From CAJXMH01 sp040220135 (lineage in GTDB: Bacteria; Bacteroidota; Bacteroidia; Flavobacteriales_E; Vicingaceae), in the NCBI GenBank assembly GCA_040220135.1, contig JAVJTT010000009.1, positions 248,001 through 312,000 on the forward strand: a stretch of 64,000 nt of DNA, given 5' to 3'. Positions 17,773 to 26,796 of the stretch are shown one piece after another (the stretch's first letter is position 1; each line of letters opens with the position of its first letter). The notes beneath the pieces are model-generated. The model was given only the letters and a program-made list of their open reading frames with translations, ran no database searches and had not been told where the DNA came from. A program made the translations under genes and the position numbers.

Positions 17773-20048
17773 CCGTTTTGATTTCTAGTTTGAGCATCTA
17801 CTGCTGCAATGGTTACCATGTTTACTATTTCTCTAACACTACTGCCCAACTGCAAAATATGAACTGACTTATTGAGGCCTAGTAAAATTGGGCCAATCGC
17901 TTCTATCTCTCCCATCTCCTGCACCAACTTATAGGCGATATTACCGGCTGAAAGGTTGGGGAAGATTAAAACATTTACCTTTTTATTTACCAGCTTAGAA
18001 AAGGGAAACTTTTCTTTCATTAATTCTTTACTTAAGGCAAAGTTGGCTTGCAGCTCTCCATCAACTACTAAAGAGGGGTGCTCTTCGTGTAATATCTTTA
18101 CCGCGTCACGCACCTTCTTTGATTCGTCAAACTCTGAAGAACCAAAATTTGCAAAAGAAAGCATGGCAATGCGAGGTTTGATCTTCAATCGTTCAACTGA
18201 CTTTGCTGTTAAGGCGGTAATATCAGCCAAATCTCGAGCGGTTGGCTCAACATTAATGGTGGTATCAGCAAAAAACACCGGACCATTCTTAGTAATCAAG
18301 ATATACATTCCGGCAATTTTACTTACCCCTTTCTGAGTGCCAATAATTTGCAGTGCGGGACGAATGGTCTCCGGGTAATTTCTCGTAATTCCACTAATGA
18401 AAGCGTCTGCCTCTCCTTGGTTAAGCATCATGGCTCCAAAGTGGTTTCGGTCGCGCATTTTATGCCTTGCTTCATATTGTGTAACTCCTCTTCGCTGTCT
18501 TTTCTCAAACAGAACATCGCCGTACTGATAGCGTTTTTCCCTCAGTTTCTCATCTTTAGGATCAATTATTTCAATGCCGTCTAACTCAAGGTGAAACTCT
18601 TCAATCAGAGATTCTATTTTCTTCTTATTCCCTAAAAGTATCGGTGAGGCTATTTCCTCATCCTTTACTACTTGAGCCGCACGAAGTACTTTGTAATTAT
18701 CTGCCTCTGCAAATACAACCCTTTGCAGTTTTCTAGAAGCTCGTTGAGTCATGTTTTTCATGAGCTTATTGTCGAGTCCTAATCGGGTGCTTAAATTTAT
18801 TTTGTAGCGCCCCCAATCCGTTATTTCTTCTTGGGCTACACCCGACTCCATGGCAGCTTTCGCTACTGCTGGTGCAATGACCATCAAAAGCCTAGGGTCC
18901 ATGGGCTTGGGGATTAAAAAGTCTCGTCCAAATGTCAAGTTTCTCGAGCTGTATGCTTCGTTTACTTCTTCGGGCACGGGTTCTTTTGCTATTTCAGCAA
19001 TTGCTTTTACCGCCGCAAGCTTCATTTCTTCATTAATGGTGGTCGCTCGAACATCCAATGCACCTCTAAAAATAAAGGGAAAGCCAAGTACATTATTTAC
19101 TTGGTTCGGATGATCAGAACGTCCTGTGGCCATAATGATATCATCTCGAACAGCCATTGCTTCTTTGTAAGGAATCTCAGGGTCCGGATTAGCTAAAGCA
19201 AACACTATAGGGTCTTTAGCCATGGATTTTACCATCTGCTTACTTAGTACATTCCCACGTGATAAACCGAGAAATAAATCAGCTTCTTCAATGGCTTCTT
19301 CTAAAGTACTTAAGTCGCGATCGGTGGCGTAGTTCTTTTTGTATTTATTTAAGTTCTCACGGTCTTTCCGAATAACACCTTTGCTATCGAGCATTACTAT
19401 ATTTTGCTTTGTGGCACCTAAAGCGACATAGAGGTCAATGCAAGCCATAGCAGAAGCCCCTGCCCCATTCACTACAATTTGAATATCCTCTATTCTCTTT
19501 TCCGCTAATTCCAAAGCATTCAACATGGCAGCAGCAGAAATTATAGCCGTTCCATGCTGGTCGTCATGCATGATTGGAATATTCAATTCCTTCTTCAAAC
19601 GTTCTTCTATTTCAAAACATTCCGGAGCTTTAATGTCTTCTAAATTTATTCCGCCAAAGGTTGGCGAAATGGCTTTTACCGTATTTACAAAAGAGTCTAC
19701 ATCCTTATTGTCAACTTCAATATCAAACACATCGATGTCAGCAAAAATCTTAAACAAAAGACCTTTCCCTTCCATTACCGGTTTTGAAGCATCTGGGCCA
19801 ATATCTCCCAGACCAAGAACCGCAGTTCCGTTAGAAATGACTGCCACCAGATTACCTTTTGCCGTATACTTGTAGGCTAAGTCTTTATCGTCAGCTATTT
19901 TTTTACAAGGCTCAGCTACCCCAGGGGAGTAAGCAAGTGCTAAGTCTCGCTGAGTACTGTAAGGCTTGGTGGGTCTTATCTCGATTTTACCGGGTTTCCC
20001 ATCGGCATGATAATCAAGGGCTTCTATTTGCTTTCTAGAGTCGGCCAT
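17769..20048 (-). CDS. maeB: NADP-dependent malic enzyme with phosphotransacetylase-like C-terminal domain
   Basis: The product is 759 aa, the size of MaeB-type malic enzymes, which convert malate to pyruvate, CO2 and NADPH. The N-terminal half (about 1-420) contains ALAYSPGVAEPCKKI, the metal-binding EDIKAPECFEIEE and the nucleotide site VVNGAGASAMACIDLY. The C-terminal half (about 430-759) is the phosphotransacetylase-like regulatory domain (PILLGNKKKIESLIEE, GMYILITKNGPVFFADTTIN). I chose the ATG at 20048, which begins MADSRKQIEALDYH; an ATG 54 bases upstream would add a poorly matching extension. It heads the run maeB-ruvA-sprA-gcvH-vanZ-tonB. Confidence 0.93.
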   Translation of the reverse strand: MADSRKQIEALDYHADGKPGKIEIRPTKPYSTQRDLALAYSPGVAEPCKKIADDKDLAYKYTAKGNLVAVISNGTAVLGLGDIGPDASKPVMEGKGLLFKIFADIDVFDIEVDNKDVDSFVNTVKAISPTFGGINLEDIKAPECFEIEERLKKELNIPIMHDDQHGTAIISAAAMLNALELAEKRIEDIQIVVNGAGASAMACIDLYVALGATKQNIVMLDSKGVIRKDRENLNKYKKNYATDRDLSTLEEAIEEADLFLGLSRGNVLSKQMVKSMAKDPIVFALANPDPEIPYKEAMAVRDDIIMATGRSDHPNQVNNVLGFPFIFRGALDVRATTINEEMKLAAVKAIAEIAKEPVPEEVNEAYSSRNLTFGRDFLIPKPMDPRLLMVIAPAVAKAAMESGVAQEEITDWGRYKINLSTRLGLDNKLMKNMTQRASRKLQRVVFAEADNYKVLRAAQVVKDEEIASPILLGNKKKIESLIEEFHLELDGIEIIDPKDEKLREKRYQYGDVLFEKRQRRGVTQYEARHKMRDRNHFGAMMLNQGEADAFISGITRNYPETIRPALQIIGTQKGVSKIAGMYILITKNGPVFFADTTINVEPTARDLADITALTAKSVERLKIKPRIAMLSFANFGSSEFDESKKVRDAVKILHEEHPSLVVDGELQANFALSKELMKEKFPFSKLVNKKVNVLIFPNLSAGNIAYKLVQEMGEIEAIGPILLGLNKSVHILQLGSSVREIVNMVTIAAVDAQTRNQNG

Positions 20049-20132
20049 ATGGTTAATTTTAGGGCAGGTAAATGTAATCAATACACCTTGCAAATGAAAC
20101 ATTAAAAGGTGATGATAAAATCAAATTAAGAA

Positions 20133-20828
20133 ATGGAAGGAAAAGAAAGGATTGTGGTGTTTAGTGGGGCCGGCGTGAGTGCAGAAAGCGGACTAAAAAC
20201 TTTTCGCGATAACGACGGCTTGTGGGAGAATCATGAAGTAACAGAAGTAGCAACTCCTGAGGCATGGCAAAGAAACCCAGACTTGGTATTGCGTTTTTAT
20301 AATATGCGTCGAAAACAGTTGGAAAACGCAAAACCCAATCCTGCTCATTATGCCATCGCTGCCTTAGAAAGCAAATATGAAGTAGTGGTTATAACTCAGA
20401 ACATCGATGATTTGCACGAGCAAGCAGGATCCAAAAAAGTAATTCACCTACATGGGGAACTAAAAAAAGTAAGAAGTGAAAAATTCCCTGACTTGGTCTA
20501 CCAAACAAAAAAGCCAGAAATCCAATTAGGTGATTTATGTGAAAAAGGATTTCAATTGCGACCTCATGTCGTTTGGTTTGGGGAAGCTGTACCCATGATG
20601 GATGTAGCTTTACAGGAGTCTTCTAAGGCCGATATGTTAGTTGTAGTTGGCACTTCCTTAAATGTATACCCTGCAGCCAGCCTTATTCATGCCATTCCAG
20701 ATGGCATTCCTGCTTATTTGGTTGACCCTAACATCCCAAATATGGATTTTTCCAATAACTGGACTTTACTGCAAGAAAAAGCAGGCGTGGGAATGCCAAA
20801 GCTTTGCGATTTATTAATTGGCCAATAA
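20133..20828 (+). CDS. cobB: Sir2-family NAD-dependent protein deacylase (class III, CobB-like)
   Basis: The product is 231 aa. Sirtuin motifs are GAGVSAESG (12-20), TQNID (88-92), the catalytic His107 in HLHG, and the late VVVGTSLNVYPAA. Tyr56 and Arg59 in FYNMRRK form the Y-x-x-R pair that marks class III enzymes (SIRT5/CobB), so removal of succinyl, malonyl or glutaryl groups from lysine is likely. The four Cys of the structural zinc ribbon are missing: only one Cys (GDLCEKG) lies in that region. From memory this is usual for Bacteroidota homologues. It is transcribed away from maeB and ends at a strong terminator. Confidence 0.9.
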   Translation: MEGKERIVVFSGAGVSAESGLKTFRDNDGLWENHEVTEVATPEAWQRNPDLVLRFYNMRRKQLENAKPNPAHYAIAALESKYEVVVITQNIDDLHEQAGSKKVIHLHGELKKVRSEKFPDLVYQTKKPEIQLGDLCEKGFQLRPHVVWFGEAVPMMDVALQESSKADMLVVVGTSLNVYPAASLIHAIPDGIPAYLVDPNIPNMDFSNNWTLLQEKAGVGMPKLCDLLIGQ

Positions 20829-20829
20829 A

Positions 20830-20852
20830 AAAAGGGAGCAATGCTCCCTTTT
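20830..20852. terminator. Bidirectional intrinsic terminator
   Basis: GGGAGC, a 3-base loop and GCTCCC are flanked by AAAA and TTTT. It separates the convergent sirtuin and T9SS cargo genes and should work in both directions. Confidence 0.85.
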
Positions 20853-20872
20853 AAAGTTCTATAATATTAAGC

Positions 20873-21658
20873 TTAATTTTTAACGAATCTTTTTGTTATT
20901 CTTCGCTCTCCATCGATCTGGAGACTAACAAAGTACAAACCAGACTCTAATTCAGAAACTGAAATAGATTGATTAATTGTAGCTGCTTGAACTGACTGTG
21001 CCTTTACTCTTTTACCCACAATATCATGAATAACTAGTTGGGCATTTGCAAGTGTTGCGCCTTTCTCAAAAGAAACATTTACTTGATTTTCAACAGGATT
21101 AGGGTAAATAGTAAAGGCTAAATTGTCTTTTGTTTCATCTTCAAGACTTGTTGTAAAAGAAGTTTGAAGCTTTACGAATACACTTGAAGACATATTGCGG
21201 TTAGCTCTATTGTATAATTCGTATTCATATATAGAAACGCCAGCATTGGTATTTGGTCTGTGGTAAATTACTAGGCCACCTAACAAACCAGATGCTGTAT
21301 CATTATTGTTTACCGCAACTGAATCATTAACATCCCAAAATGGCTGAGTTCCTGCTTGAACTTCTCCAAAGCACTGATTTCCCCAACACAAATAATCATA
21401 AGTGTTTGGCACAGCTTGAATTTCGTGTCTGATTAACCCCATTGTCATGGAGTTACCGCTCTTATTGAGAATATCTATGAAGTTTTTGTTCTCAAAATAC
21501 TGCCACTGATCATTTGGATCAACTACATGATTAAAGACAATAGTATCTCCGACCACGCTAACTCCAGCATTATTTCTTATATCGATATCAGGTTGCGCCG
21601 ATAAATTGAATGCCAATCCTAAAAAAAGAAATGTAAAAAAGTATAGTAGTTTTTTCAT
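20873..21658 (-). CDS. Secreted protein with type A T9SS sorting domain
   Basis: The product is 261 aa. I placed the start at the ATG at 21658 because it begins a good signal peptide (MKKLLYFFTFLFLGLAFNLSAQ); the longer frame adds 22 residues that would bury it. The middle (about 25-170) has no domain I recognise. The C-terminal 75 residues are a classic type A sorting domain: TIYPNPVENQVNVSF, IHDIVGKRVK and SGLYFVSL, ending RRITKRFVKN. It should therefore leave through the SprA pore and be anchored on the surface or released. A TAnnTTTG box lies 30 bases upstream. Confidence 0.88.
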   Translation of the reverse strand: MKKLLYFFTFLFLGLAFNLSAQPDIDIRNNAGVSVVGDTIVFNHVVDPNDQWQYFENKNFIDILNKSGNSMTMGLIRHEIQAVPNTYDYLCWGNQCFGEVQAGTQPFWDVNDSVAVNNNDTASGLLGGLVIYHRPNTNAGVSIYEYELYNRANRNMSSSVFVKLQTSFTTSLEDETKDNLAFTIYPNPVENQVNVSFEKGATLANAQLVIHDIVGKRVKAQSVQAATINQSISVSELESGLYFVSLQIDGERRITKRFVKN

Positions 21659-21687
21659 ATTTAAAATATTAATCTGTGTCCAATTAA

Positions 21688-21695
21688 CAAATATA
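21688..21695 (-). promoter_or_regulatory. -7 promoter box for the type A sorting-domain gene
   Basis: Read on the minus strand the site is TATATTTG, an exact TAnnTTTG match, 29 bases upstream of the ATG at 21658. This supports the shorter start, because the longer frame would have the promoter inside it. No -33 TTG is visible at a normal distance. Confidence 0.5.
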
Positions 21696-21783
21696 AGAAT
21701 TAATCGTTTAAAAGATTGGCTCATTTCTTGATTAATACCTTCATCCGAATTTGTAATTTAGCAAACCTTAAATTAGATTTAAA

Positions 21784-22302
21784 ATGAAGCATTTCAAACT
21801 TTTTCTAACTGTAATTGGCCTAGCTATTAGCAGTTTAGCTTGGGCTCAAGGACAAAACAACTCCATTCCTGAGGTAGATATTCAAAACCTTAATGGAACA
21901 ACTTTTAGCACAGGTGACATAAAAAATGATGGAAAACCCATTATTATAAACTTTTGGGCCACTTGGTGCAGCCCCTGTAAGCGAGAATTAAATAACATAA
22001 CTGAAATGTACGATACCTGGGTTGATGAAACCGGGGTAAAACTAGTGGCAATCTCCATAGATGACACACGAAACATGGCAAAAGTTGCCCCTTATGTAAA
22101 CGGAAAAGGATGGGAGTATGATGTTTACATTGACCCAAATGGAGACTTTAAAAGGGCATTGGGTGTAAATAATATCCCTCATACTTTTTTAGTGGACGGA
22201 CAGGGCCAAATTGTTTGGCAGCACAATTCATACAATGAAGGTGACGAATACGAACTTTACGAATTAGTCCAAAAACTAGCTGAGGGAGAAAAAATAGACT
22301 AA
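21784..22302 (+). CDS. TlpA-family periplasmic thioredoxin
   Basis: This 172-aa protein has a signal peptide (cleavage near LAWAQ, residue 21) and a thioredoxin fold with the redox site FWATWCSPCKREL (Cys62 and Cys65) and the cis-Pro segment NNIPHTFLVD. It probably reduces or shuffles disulfides in periplasmic proteins. It is followed by a DUF6029 barrel protein and two Omp28-like lipoproteins. The neighbourhood suggests this thioredoxin may keep the CxxC of the first lipoprotein in its redox cycle; that link is inference. Confidence 0.9.
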   Translation: MKHFKLFLTVIGLAISSLAWAQGQNNSIPEVDIQNLNGTTFSTGDIKNDGKPIIINFWATWCSPCKRELNNITEMYDTWVDETGVKLVAISIDDTRNMAKVAPYVNGKGWEYDVYIDPNGDFKRALGVNNIPHTFLVDGQGQIVWQHNSYNEGDEYELYELVQKLAEGEKID

Positions 22303-22348
22303 CCTATTTTTTGTCAATCACTTAACCATCTAAATTAGTCTACTGCTT

Positions 22349-23995
22349 ATGCGATTTAAGGGAAGCTTGCTTCTTTTCGGACTTTTGTTTGCGTTTGGTG
22401 CGCAAGCTCAAAGCTTTGAAGAAGTAATGAATCAAGGAAAGATTCGAGGGAACTTTCAAATTGAAGCGCAATACTACGAAGAAGACTCTACCATTGGGGC
22501 TCAAGAAGTACCGGAACAAATTCTTTCTAATGGTTTTTTAAACTTGGTTTATACCAATGGCGGATTTTCCATGGGAGTTCGTTATGAAAGTTATCAAAAC
22601 GCATTGCTCGGTTATCCAGAAGGCTACCAAGGAAATGGTATTGCCTACCGCTATGCCACCTATGTTAAAGATGAGCTATCGGTAACCGTGGGTAATTTTT
22701 ATGAGCAATTTGGCAATGGTTTAGTCTTTAGAACCTATGAGGAAAGAGGTTTGGGTTACGACAATGCCATGGATGGAGTTCGAATAAAATACCGTCCATT
22801 TAAAGGCCTTGAACTTACGGCTTTAACGGGAAAACAAAGATTGTTTTTTGATTATGGAGAAGGGATAGTAAGAGGATTTAATGCCGAACTGTATGCCAAT
22901 GACGCCTTTGAATTTTTAAAAGAAAGTAAAACTAGAATCCTTTTAGGGGGTAGTGCGGTAAGTAAGTATCAAGCAGACCAAGATTCCCGTTATGTTCTGC
23001 CTGAAAATGTGGCTTCTTTCTCTGGCCGCGCCAACATTACTAGGGGTAAAGTAAATGTAAATGCCGAGTATGCTTACAAGATAAATGATCCTTCTGCCGA
23101 TAATAATTACATCTACAAACCAGGAGAGGCGCTCTTCATTCAAACGTCTTACTCACAAAAAGGCTTTGGATTAGTGCTTGCAGCAAAGCGCAATGACAAC
23201 ATGAGCTTTCGGTCTGACCGCACTGAAGGTTTACAAAATTTATTGATCAATTTCTTACCCGCTCTTACCAAGCAGCATACTTATAACTTGCTAGCCACAC
23301 TTTATCCCTATGCAACTCAGTTAAATGGAGAAATGGCCTTCCAAGCTGATCTGATTTACAAATTCAAAAAAGGCAGTGTATTAGGAGGCAAAAACGGAAT
23401 GGACATTCAAATGAACTATTCTACCGCCAATAACATTGACACAACCAGCTTAAATGACCTTGATACCAAAAGAAACGGTTATACTTCAGACTATTTTGAT
23501 GTAGGTGAGGTATATTTCAAAGATTTCAATGTTCAGTTAACCAAGAAATTTTCGAAAAAAGTAAAAGGCCGCTTTACTTATGCTAACCTTGTTTACGATC
23601 AAGACATTATAGAAGGGAAACCCGGTGCGCCAAAAGTGTATGCCAATATTGGCATTGCGGATGTAACTTATAAATTTAACATTCGAAACGCCCTAAGAAC
23701 AGAAGCGCAATTTTTAGTAACCGAACAAGACAATGGCGACTGGGCCACATTGTTGTTGGAATACACATACTCCCCTCACTGGTACATCGCCTTTATGGAT
23801 CAATATAACTATGGAAACGAGGACCCTGACAGACAAGTACACTATTACAATATTTCTGGGGGATACAATAACAAAGGAAACAGAATTTCGTTAAGTTATG
23901 GTAGACAAAGAGCGGGAATCTTCTGTGTGGGCGGTGTTTGTAGAGTAGTTCCTGCCTCTAGTGGATTATATTTATCCATCACTAGTAGTTTTTAA
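22349..23995 (+). CDS. DUF6029-type outer-membrane protein
   Basis: The product is 548 aa with a signal peptide (MRFKGSLLLFGLLFAFGAQAQ). The mature region is made of amphipathic strands, and LSVTVGNFYEQFGNGLVFRTYEERGLG-type segments in the first third resemble the DUF6029 family of Bacteroidota, which I recognise from memory. The C-terminus has an odd Cys pair in FCVGGVCRVVP just before the final strand LYLSITSSF, which could form a disulfide and be a client of the upstream thioredoxin. It is probably an outer-membrane barrel of unknown function. The spacing to its neighbours (46 bases before, 11 after) suggests one transcript. Confidence 0.72.
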   Translation: MRFKGSLLLFGLLFAFGAQAQSFEEVMNQGKIRGNFQIEAQYYEEDSTIGAQEVPEQILSNGFLNLVYTNGGFSMGVRYESYQNALLGYPEGYQGNGIAYRYATYVKDELSVTVGNFYEQFGNGLVFRTYEERGLGYDNAMDGVRIKYRPFKGLELTALTGKQRLFFDYGEGIVRGFNAELYANDAFEFLKESKTRILLGGSAVSKYQADQDSRYVLPENVASFSGRANITRGKVNVNAEYAYKINDPSADNNYIYKPGEALFIQTSYSQKGFGLVLAAKRNDNMSFRSDRTEGLQNLLINFLPALTKQHTYNLLATLYPYATQLNGEMAFQADLIYKFKKGSVLGGKNGMDIQMNYSTANNIDTTSLNDLDTKRNGYTSDYFDVGEVYFKDFNVQLTKKFSKKVKGRFTYANLVYDQDIIEGKPGAPKVYANIGIADVTYKFNIRNALRTEAQFLVTEQDNGDWATLLLEYTYSPHWYIAFMDQYNYGNEDPDRQVHYYNISGGYNNKGNRISLSYGRQRAGIFCVGGVCRVVPASSGLYLSITSSF

Positions 23996-24006
23996 CTTTT
24001 TATTCT

Positions 24007-25023
24007 ATGAAGTACTTATTCTATCTCTTTATCATCTCAATCTCAATTACTGCCTGTGAAGTGGTTGACGATCCTTATCCTTCTAATCTAGATGAATCAG
24101 TGACGGGGGATTCTTTAGTTTCTGTAGGAGATGGGACTAACGCAGACTCACTTGCTGCTTTATTTGATTCCTTAGGCCTGTTTGCTGATACAGAGTATAA
24201 GATCGAACAAGGATTAAACCTTGGAAGTACTGACTCTTTGAGAAAGTTTATTTTGAATAACAGATGGGAGATTTCTGAGGCACCTGATAATTCCAACAGG
24301 AGGTTTATGACTTTAGAGGAGTTTACCGGTCATGAGTGTATATTTTGTCCTTTAGGAACAAAAGAAATCATCAGACTTGACAGCATCTATCAAGAACAAT
24401 TAATTCCCATTGCTATTCATGCAGGAAACTTTGCAAGACCTAGGTCTAGTGGTAGCAAATTCACCACAGACTTTAGAGTTAGTGGAGGCCACGGAGAGAC
24501 CTACCAAAGAGATTTTAGTGTATCTGGCTACCCTGCTGGAATTGTAAGTAGGCTAAGTACCCAAGTAACTTCAAGTGGGGTATGGGAAACGGACATTAAT
24601 TCAATAAAAGCAGATCTACCAATAGCTGAATTAAAATTAAAATCTTTTTTTTCTGATTCGCTAAAAGTGCTTAGAGCACAAATAGACATTATTCCACTTG
24701 TAGCAAGTAGTGCAAATTATAACCTTCAAGTATTTTTAAAAGAGGATAATATCATTGATTGGCAAAAAGATGCATTTTCTAATCCTGTTGATATAGAATT
24801 TTATAACCATCGTCATGTTTTGCGAAAAGTAGTCAATGACACCTATGGATTTCAGCTCCCTGCTTGGCAAGTTGGAGATACACTTTCTTACCAATATGTT
24901 ACCACCATAAACTCTAATTGGAAAGTGGAAGACATGGAAGTTGTCACCTTTATTTTCAATCGCGACCCAAGTTCCTTAGAAGTAATTCAAGCCAATGCTG
25001 CCCATTTTATAGGGAATGATTAA
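24007..25023 (+). CDS. Omp28-like lipoprotein with CxxC motif
   Basis: The 338-aa product has a lipoprotein signal (Cys17 in ITACEVV) followed by an acidic, Ser/Asp-rich stretch, as in lipoproteins shown on the Bacteroidota surface. The core contains LEEFTGHECIFCPLGTKE with Cys111 and Cys114 in a C-x-x-C-P motif typical of Omp28-related, thioredoxin-like proteins. A region beginning TTDFRVSGGHGETY and a late IEFYNHRHVLRKVV block follow, both shared with the next gene. It probably acts as a redox-active or disulfide-bearing envelope lipoprotein. Its client is unknown. Confidence 0.75.
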   Translation: MKYLFYLFIISISITACEVVDDPYPSNLDESVTGDSLVSVGDGTNADSLAALFDSLGLFADTEYKIEQGLNLGSTDSLRKFILNNRWEISEAPDNSNRRFMTLEEFTGHECIFCPLGTKEIIRLDSIYQEQLIPIAIHAGNFARPRSSGSKFTTDFRVSGGHGETYQRDFSVSGYPAGIVSRLSTQVTSSGVWETDINSIKADLPIAELKLKSFFSDSLKVLRAQIDIIPLVASSANYNLQVFLKEDNIIDWQKDAFSNPVDIEFYNHRHVLRKVVNDTYGFQLPAWQVGDTLSYQYVTTINSNWKVEDMEVVTFIFNRDPSSLEVIQANAAHFIGND

Positions 25024-25053
25024 ATACTTACTTTAAACTGCAAACTAAAAGGA

Positions 25054-26112
25054 ATGAAATTTATGAGAGCCTTTCTATTAATTGCAGTTATAATCACTTC
25101 GATTCTATTGGGCTGTGAGCCTGAGGATGAGGAAATGATTCAAAGCAACTCTTCTTCAACAACGCAACTAGATAGCACCAATCAAGACACCACAACGGTA
25201 GATACTACAGTGGTTGATACTACGGGACAGGACACTACCATCATCGACACAACCCATCAAGATACTACTGTGATAAACCCAACGGATAGTGTGGTTTATG
25301 TTATTGATTCCACCTTCAACTTTTCAAATCAAGATGATATCAATTCTTTCATTTCAAACAATACTTGGATTGAAAAAAATGCTCCTTTAAACAATAATAG
25401 TCGGTTTATCTTATTGGAAGAGTTTACAGGACATACAAATGTTTTTTCTCCCATTGGTTCTCAGGAGGCAGTGAGGCTTGATAGCATCTATGGCGAACAA
25501 CTTATTCCTGTTTCGATTCATGCCGGCCCATTTGCTAGACCCCAAGCATCACCCTCGGGAAAGTATACTACCGACTTTAGAGTGGAAGGAGGGCACGGTG
25601 AGGTTTTTCTCAATACCTTTAATGTAAACTCCTACCCTAGTGGTTTGGTAAACCGCAAAAACAAACAAGCTGTCTCGTCTTCTAATTGGACACAGCTAGT
25701 ATCTGATTATGCAAACGACAATCCCATTGTCTCCTTAGACTTAACAACCTTTTATTCTGCCAATGTAAATACCGTAAGAGCTCAAGTAGATATTGAGTGG
25801 TTAAGCTCTACTGTATCGAGTCAACATAACTTATCTGTTTTTTTGGTGGAAGATCATATCCTAGATTGGCAAAAAAGTGGAACACAAGATATTGAATTTT
25901 ACAATCACAGAAATGTTTTAAGAAAGGTTGTTGATAGGACTTTCGGCAAGCCATTAAAAAGCCCTAATGTGGGTGACAAAGAATCAATTCAATTCATAAC
26001 CACTGTTAAGCCTAATTGGAATGCATCAAATTTAAAGGTTGTTGCATTTATATTCGATGATAATCCAAGCACCTACGAGGTCATTCAGGCCAATTCCTCA
26101 CATATTAAATAA
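25054..26112 (+). CDS. Omp28-like lipoprotein paralogue lacking the CxxC cysteines
   Basis: This 352-aa paralogue of the preceding protein shares the blocks LEEFTGH, RLDSIY(G/Q)EQLIP, TTDFRV-GGHGE and IEFYNHR-VLRKVV. It has a lipobox at LLGC (Cys21) followed by EPEDEE, an acidic tail that suggests surface display. The redox motif has changed: Cys111 and Cys114 of the first protein correspond to Asn129 and Ser132 here (GHTNVFSP), so the CxxC chemistry is gone. A low-complexity Asp-Thr-Thr linker (residues 44-72) separates anchor and core. It most likely arose by tandem duplication and became a binding or structural protein. Confidence 0.75.
   Translation: MKFMRAFLLIAVIITSILLGCEPEDEEMIQSNSSSTTQLDSTNQDTTTVDTTVVDTTGQDTTIIDTTHQDTTVINPTDSVVYVIDSTFNFSNQDDINSFISNNTWIEKNAPLNNNSRFILLEEFTGHTNVFSPIGSQEAVRLDSIYGEQLIPVSIHAGPFARPQASPSGKYTTDFRVEGGHGEVFLNTFNVNSYPSGLVNRKNKQAVSSSNWTQLVSDYANDNPIVSLDLTTFYSANVNTVRAQVDIEWLSSTVSSQHNLSVFLVEDHILDWQKSGTQDIEFYNHRNVLRKVVDRTFGKPLKSPNVGDKESIQFITTVKPNWNASNLKVVAFIFDDNPSTYEVIQANSSHIK
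25183..25269 (+). repeat. Tandem (x-x-D-T-T) linker repeat
   Basis: Seven Asp-Thr-Thr units spaced five residues apart on average give a degenerate 15-base tandem repeat. It forms a flexible, possibly O-glycosylated stalk between the lipid anchor and the Omp28-like core. The preceding paralogue lacks it. Confidence 0.75.
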
Positions 26113-26166
26113 AAGGCTAAACTCTTTTTAAATACAAAGGTTAACTTAGTGGTATTAATCACTGAG

Positions 26167-26796
26167 ATGAGACGATTTTTTTTACTTCAATTCTTAATCA
26201 TTTTACTCGCTTCGCTAGAAGTAAATTCTCAAAGCTTTAATGCAGGGATTTTAGCGGGAGTTAATGCTTCTCAAGTAAGCGGCGACGGTTATTCTGGCTT
26301 CAACAAAGCAGGAATCTTAGTTGGCGTTTATACAGATATTGACATTTCTCAGAAAGTAAATCTTCAATTTGAAATAAACTACAGTCAAAAGGGAAGTCGT
26401 AAAAACCCGAATACCAAAGAAGGGGATACAGAATTTTTTCTCATGAGATTAGACTATGTTGAAATCCCTGTAATGGCACGATTCAAAAACAACCGCTTTA
26501 CTTATGAGGTCGGCCTCTACTATGGCCAACTTGTTAATCAGTACTTAGAAGATGAAAATGGACCGTTCAACATTCCTGAGCCTTTGAATGAGATGAAATC
26601 ATATGACTTAGGAGGTCTGGTGGGAATCAACTTTAATTTTACAGAAAACATCATTATGAATTGGCGTATCAACCAGTCTATTTTACCGGTTCGAGATCAT
26701 GATAGCGGGGCCAGCTGGAGATTTGATAGTGGACTACTGCACACATATTTAAGTTTTACGATGCGTTATGAGTTTATTGGGGGACAACAACAATGA
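26167..26796 (+). CDS. PorT-like outer-membrane beta-barrel protein
   Basis: The product is 209 aa. I chose the ATG at 26167, which starts a signal peptide (MRRFFLLQFLIILLASLEVNSQ), over a GTG 18 bases upstream. The mature protein is a small eight-strand-type barrel: FNAGILAGVNASQVSGDG, GILVGVYTDI, VNLQFEINYSQKG, YVEIPVMARF, YEVGLYYGQLV and a terminal YLSFTMRYEFIGG. This pattern fits the 'porin family / outer membrane beta-barrel' group in which PorT is a member; I cannot say whether it takes part in T9SS. Its stop overlaps the ubiX start (ATGA). Confidence 0.75.
   Translation: MRRFFLLQFLIILLASLEVNSQSFNAGILAGVNASQVSGDGYSGFNKAGILVGVYTDIDISQKVNLQFEINYSQKGSRKNPNTKEGDTEFFLMRLDYVEIPVMARFKNNRFTYEVGLYYGQLVNQYLEDENGPFNIPEPLNEMKSYDLGGLVGINFNFTENIIMNWRINQSILPVRDHDSGASWRFDSGLLHTYLSFTMRYEFIGGQQQ

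Noticed and set aside
17956..18336. 126-codon open frame antisense to maeB
   Set aside because: The malic enzyme frame is complete and conserved; the antisense frame has no supporting motif.
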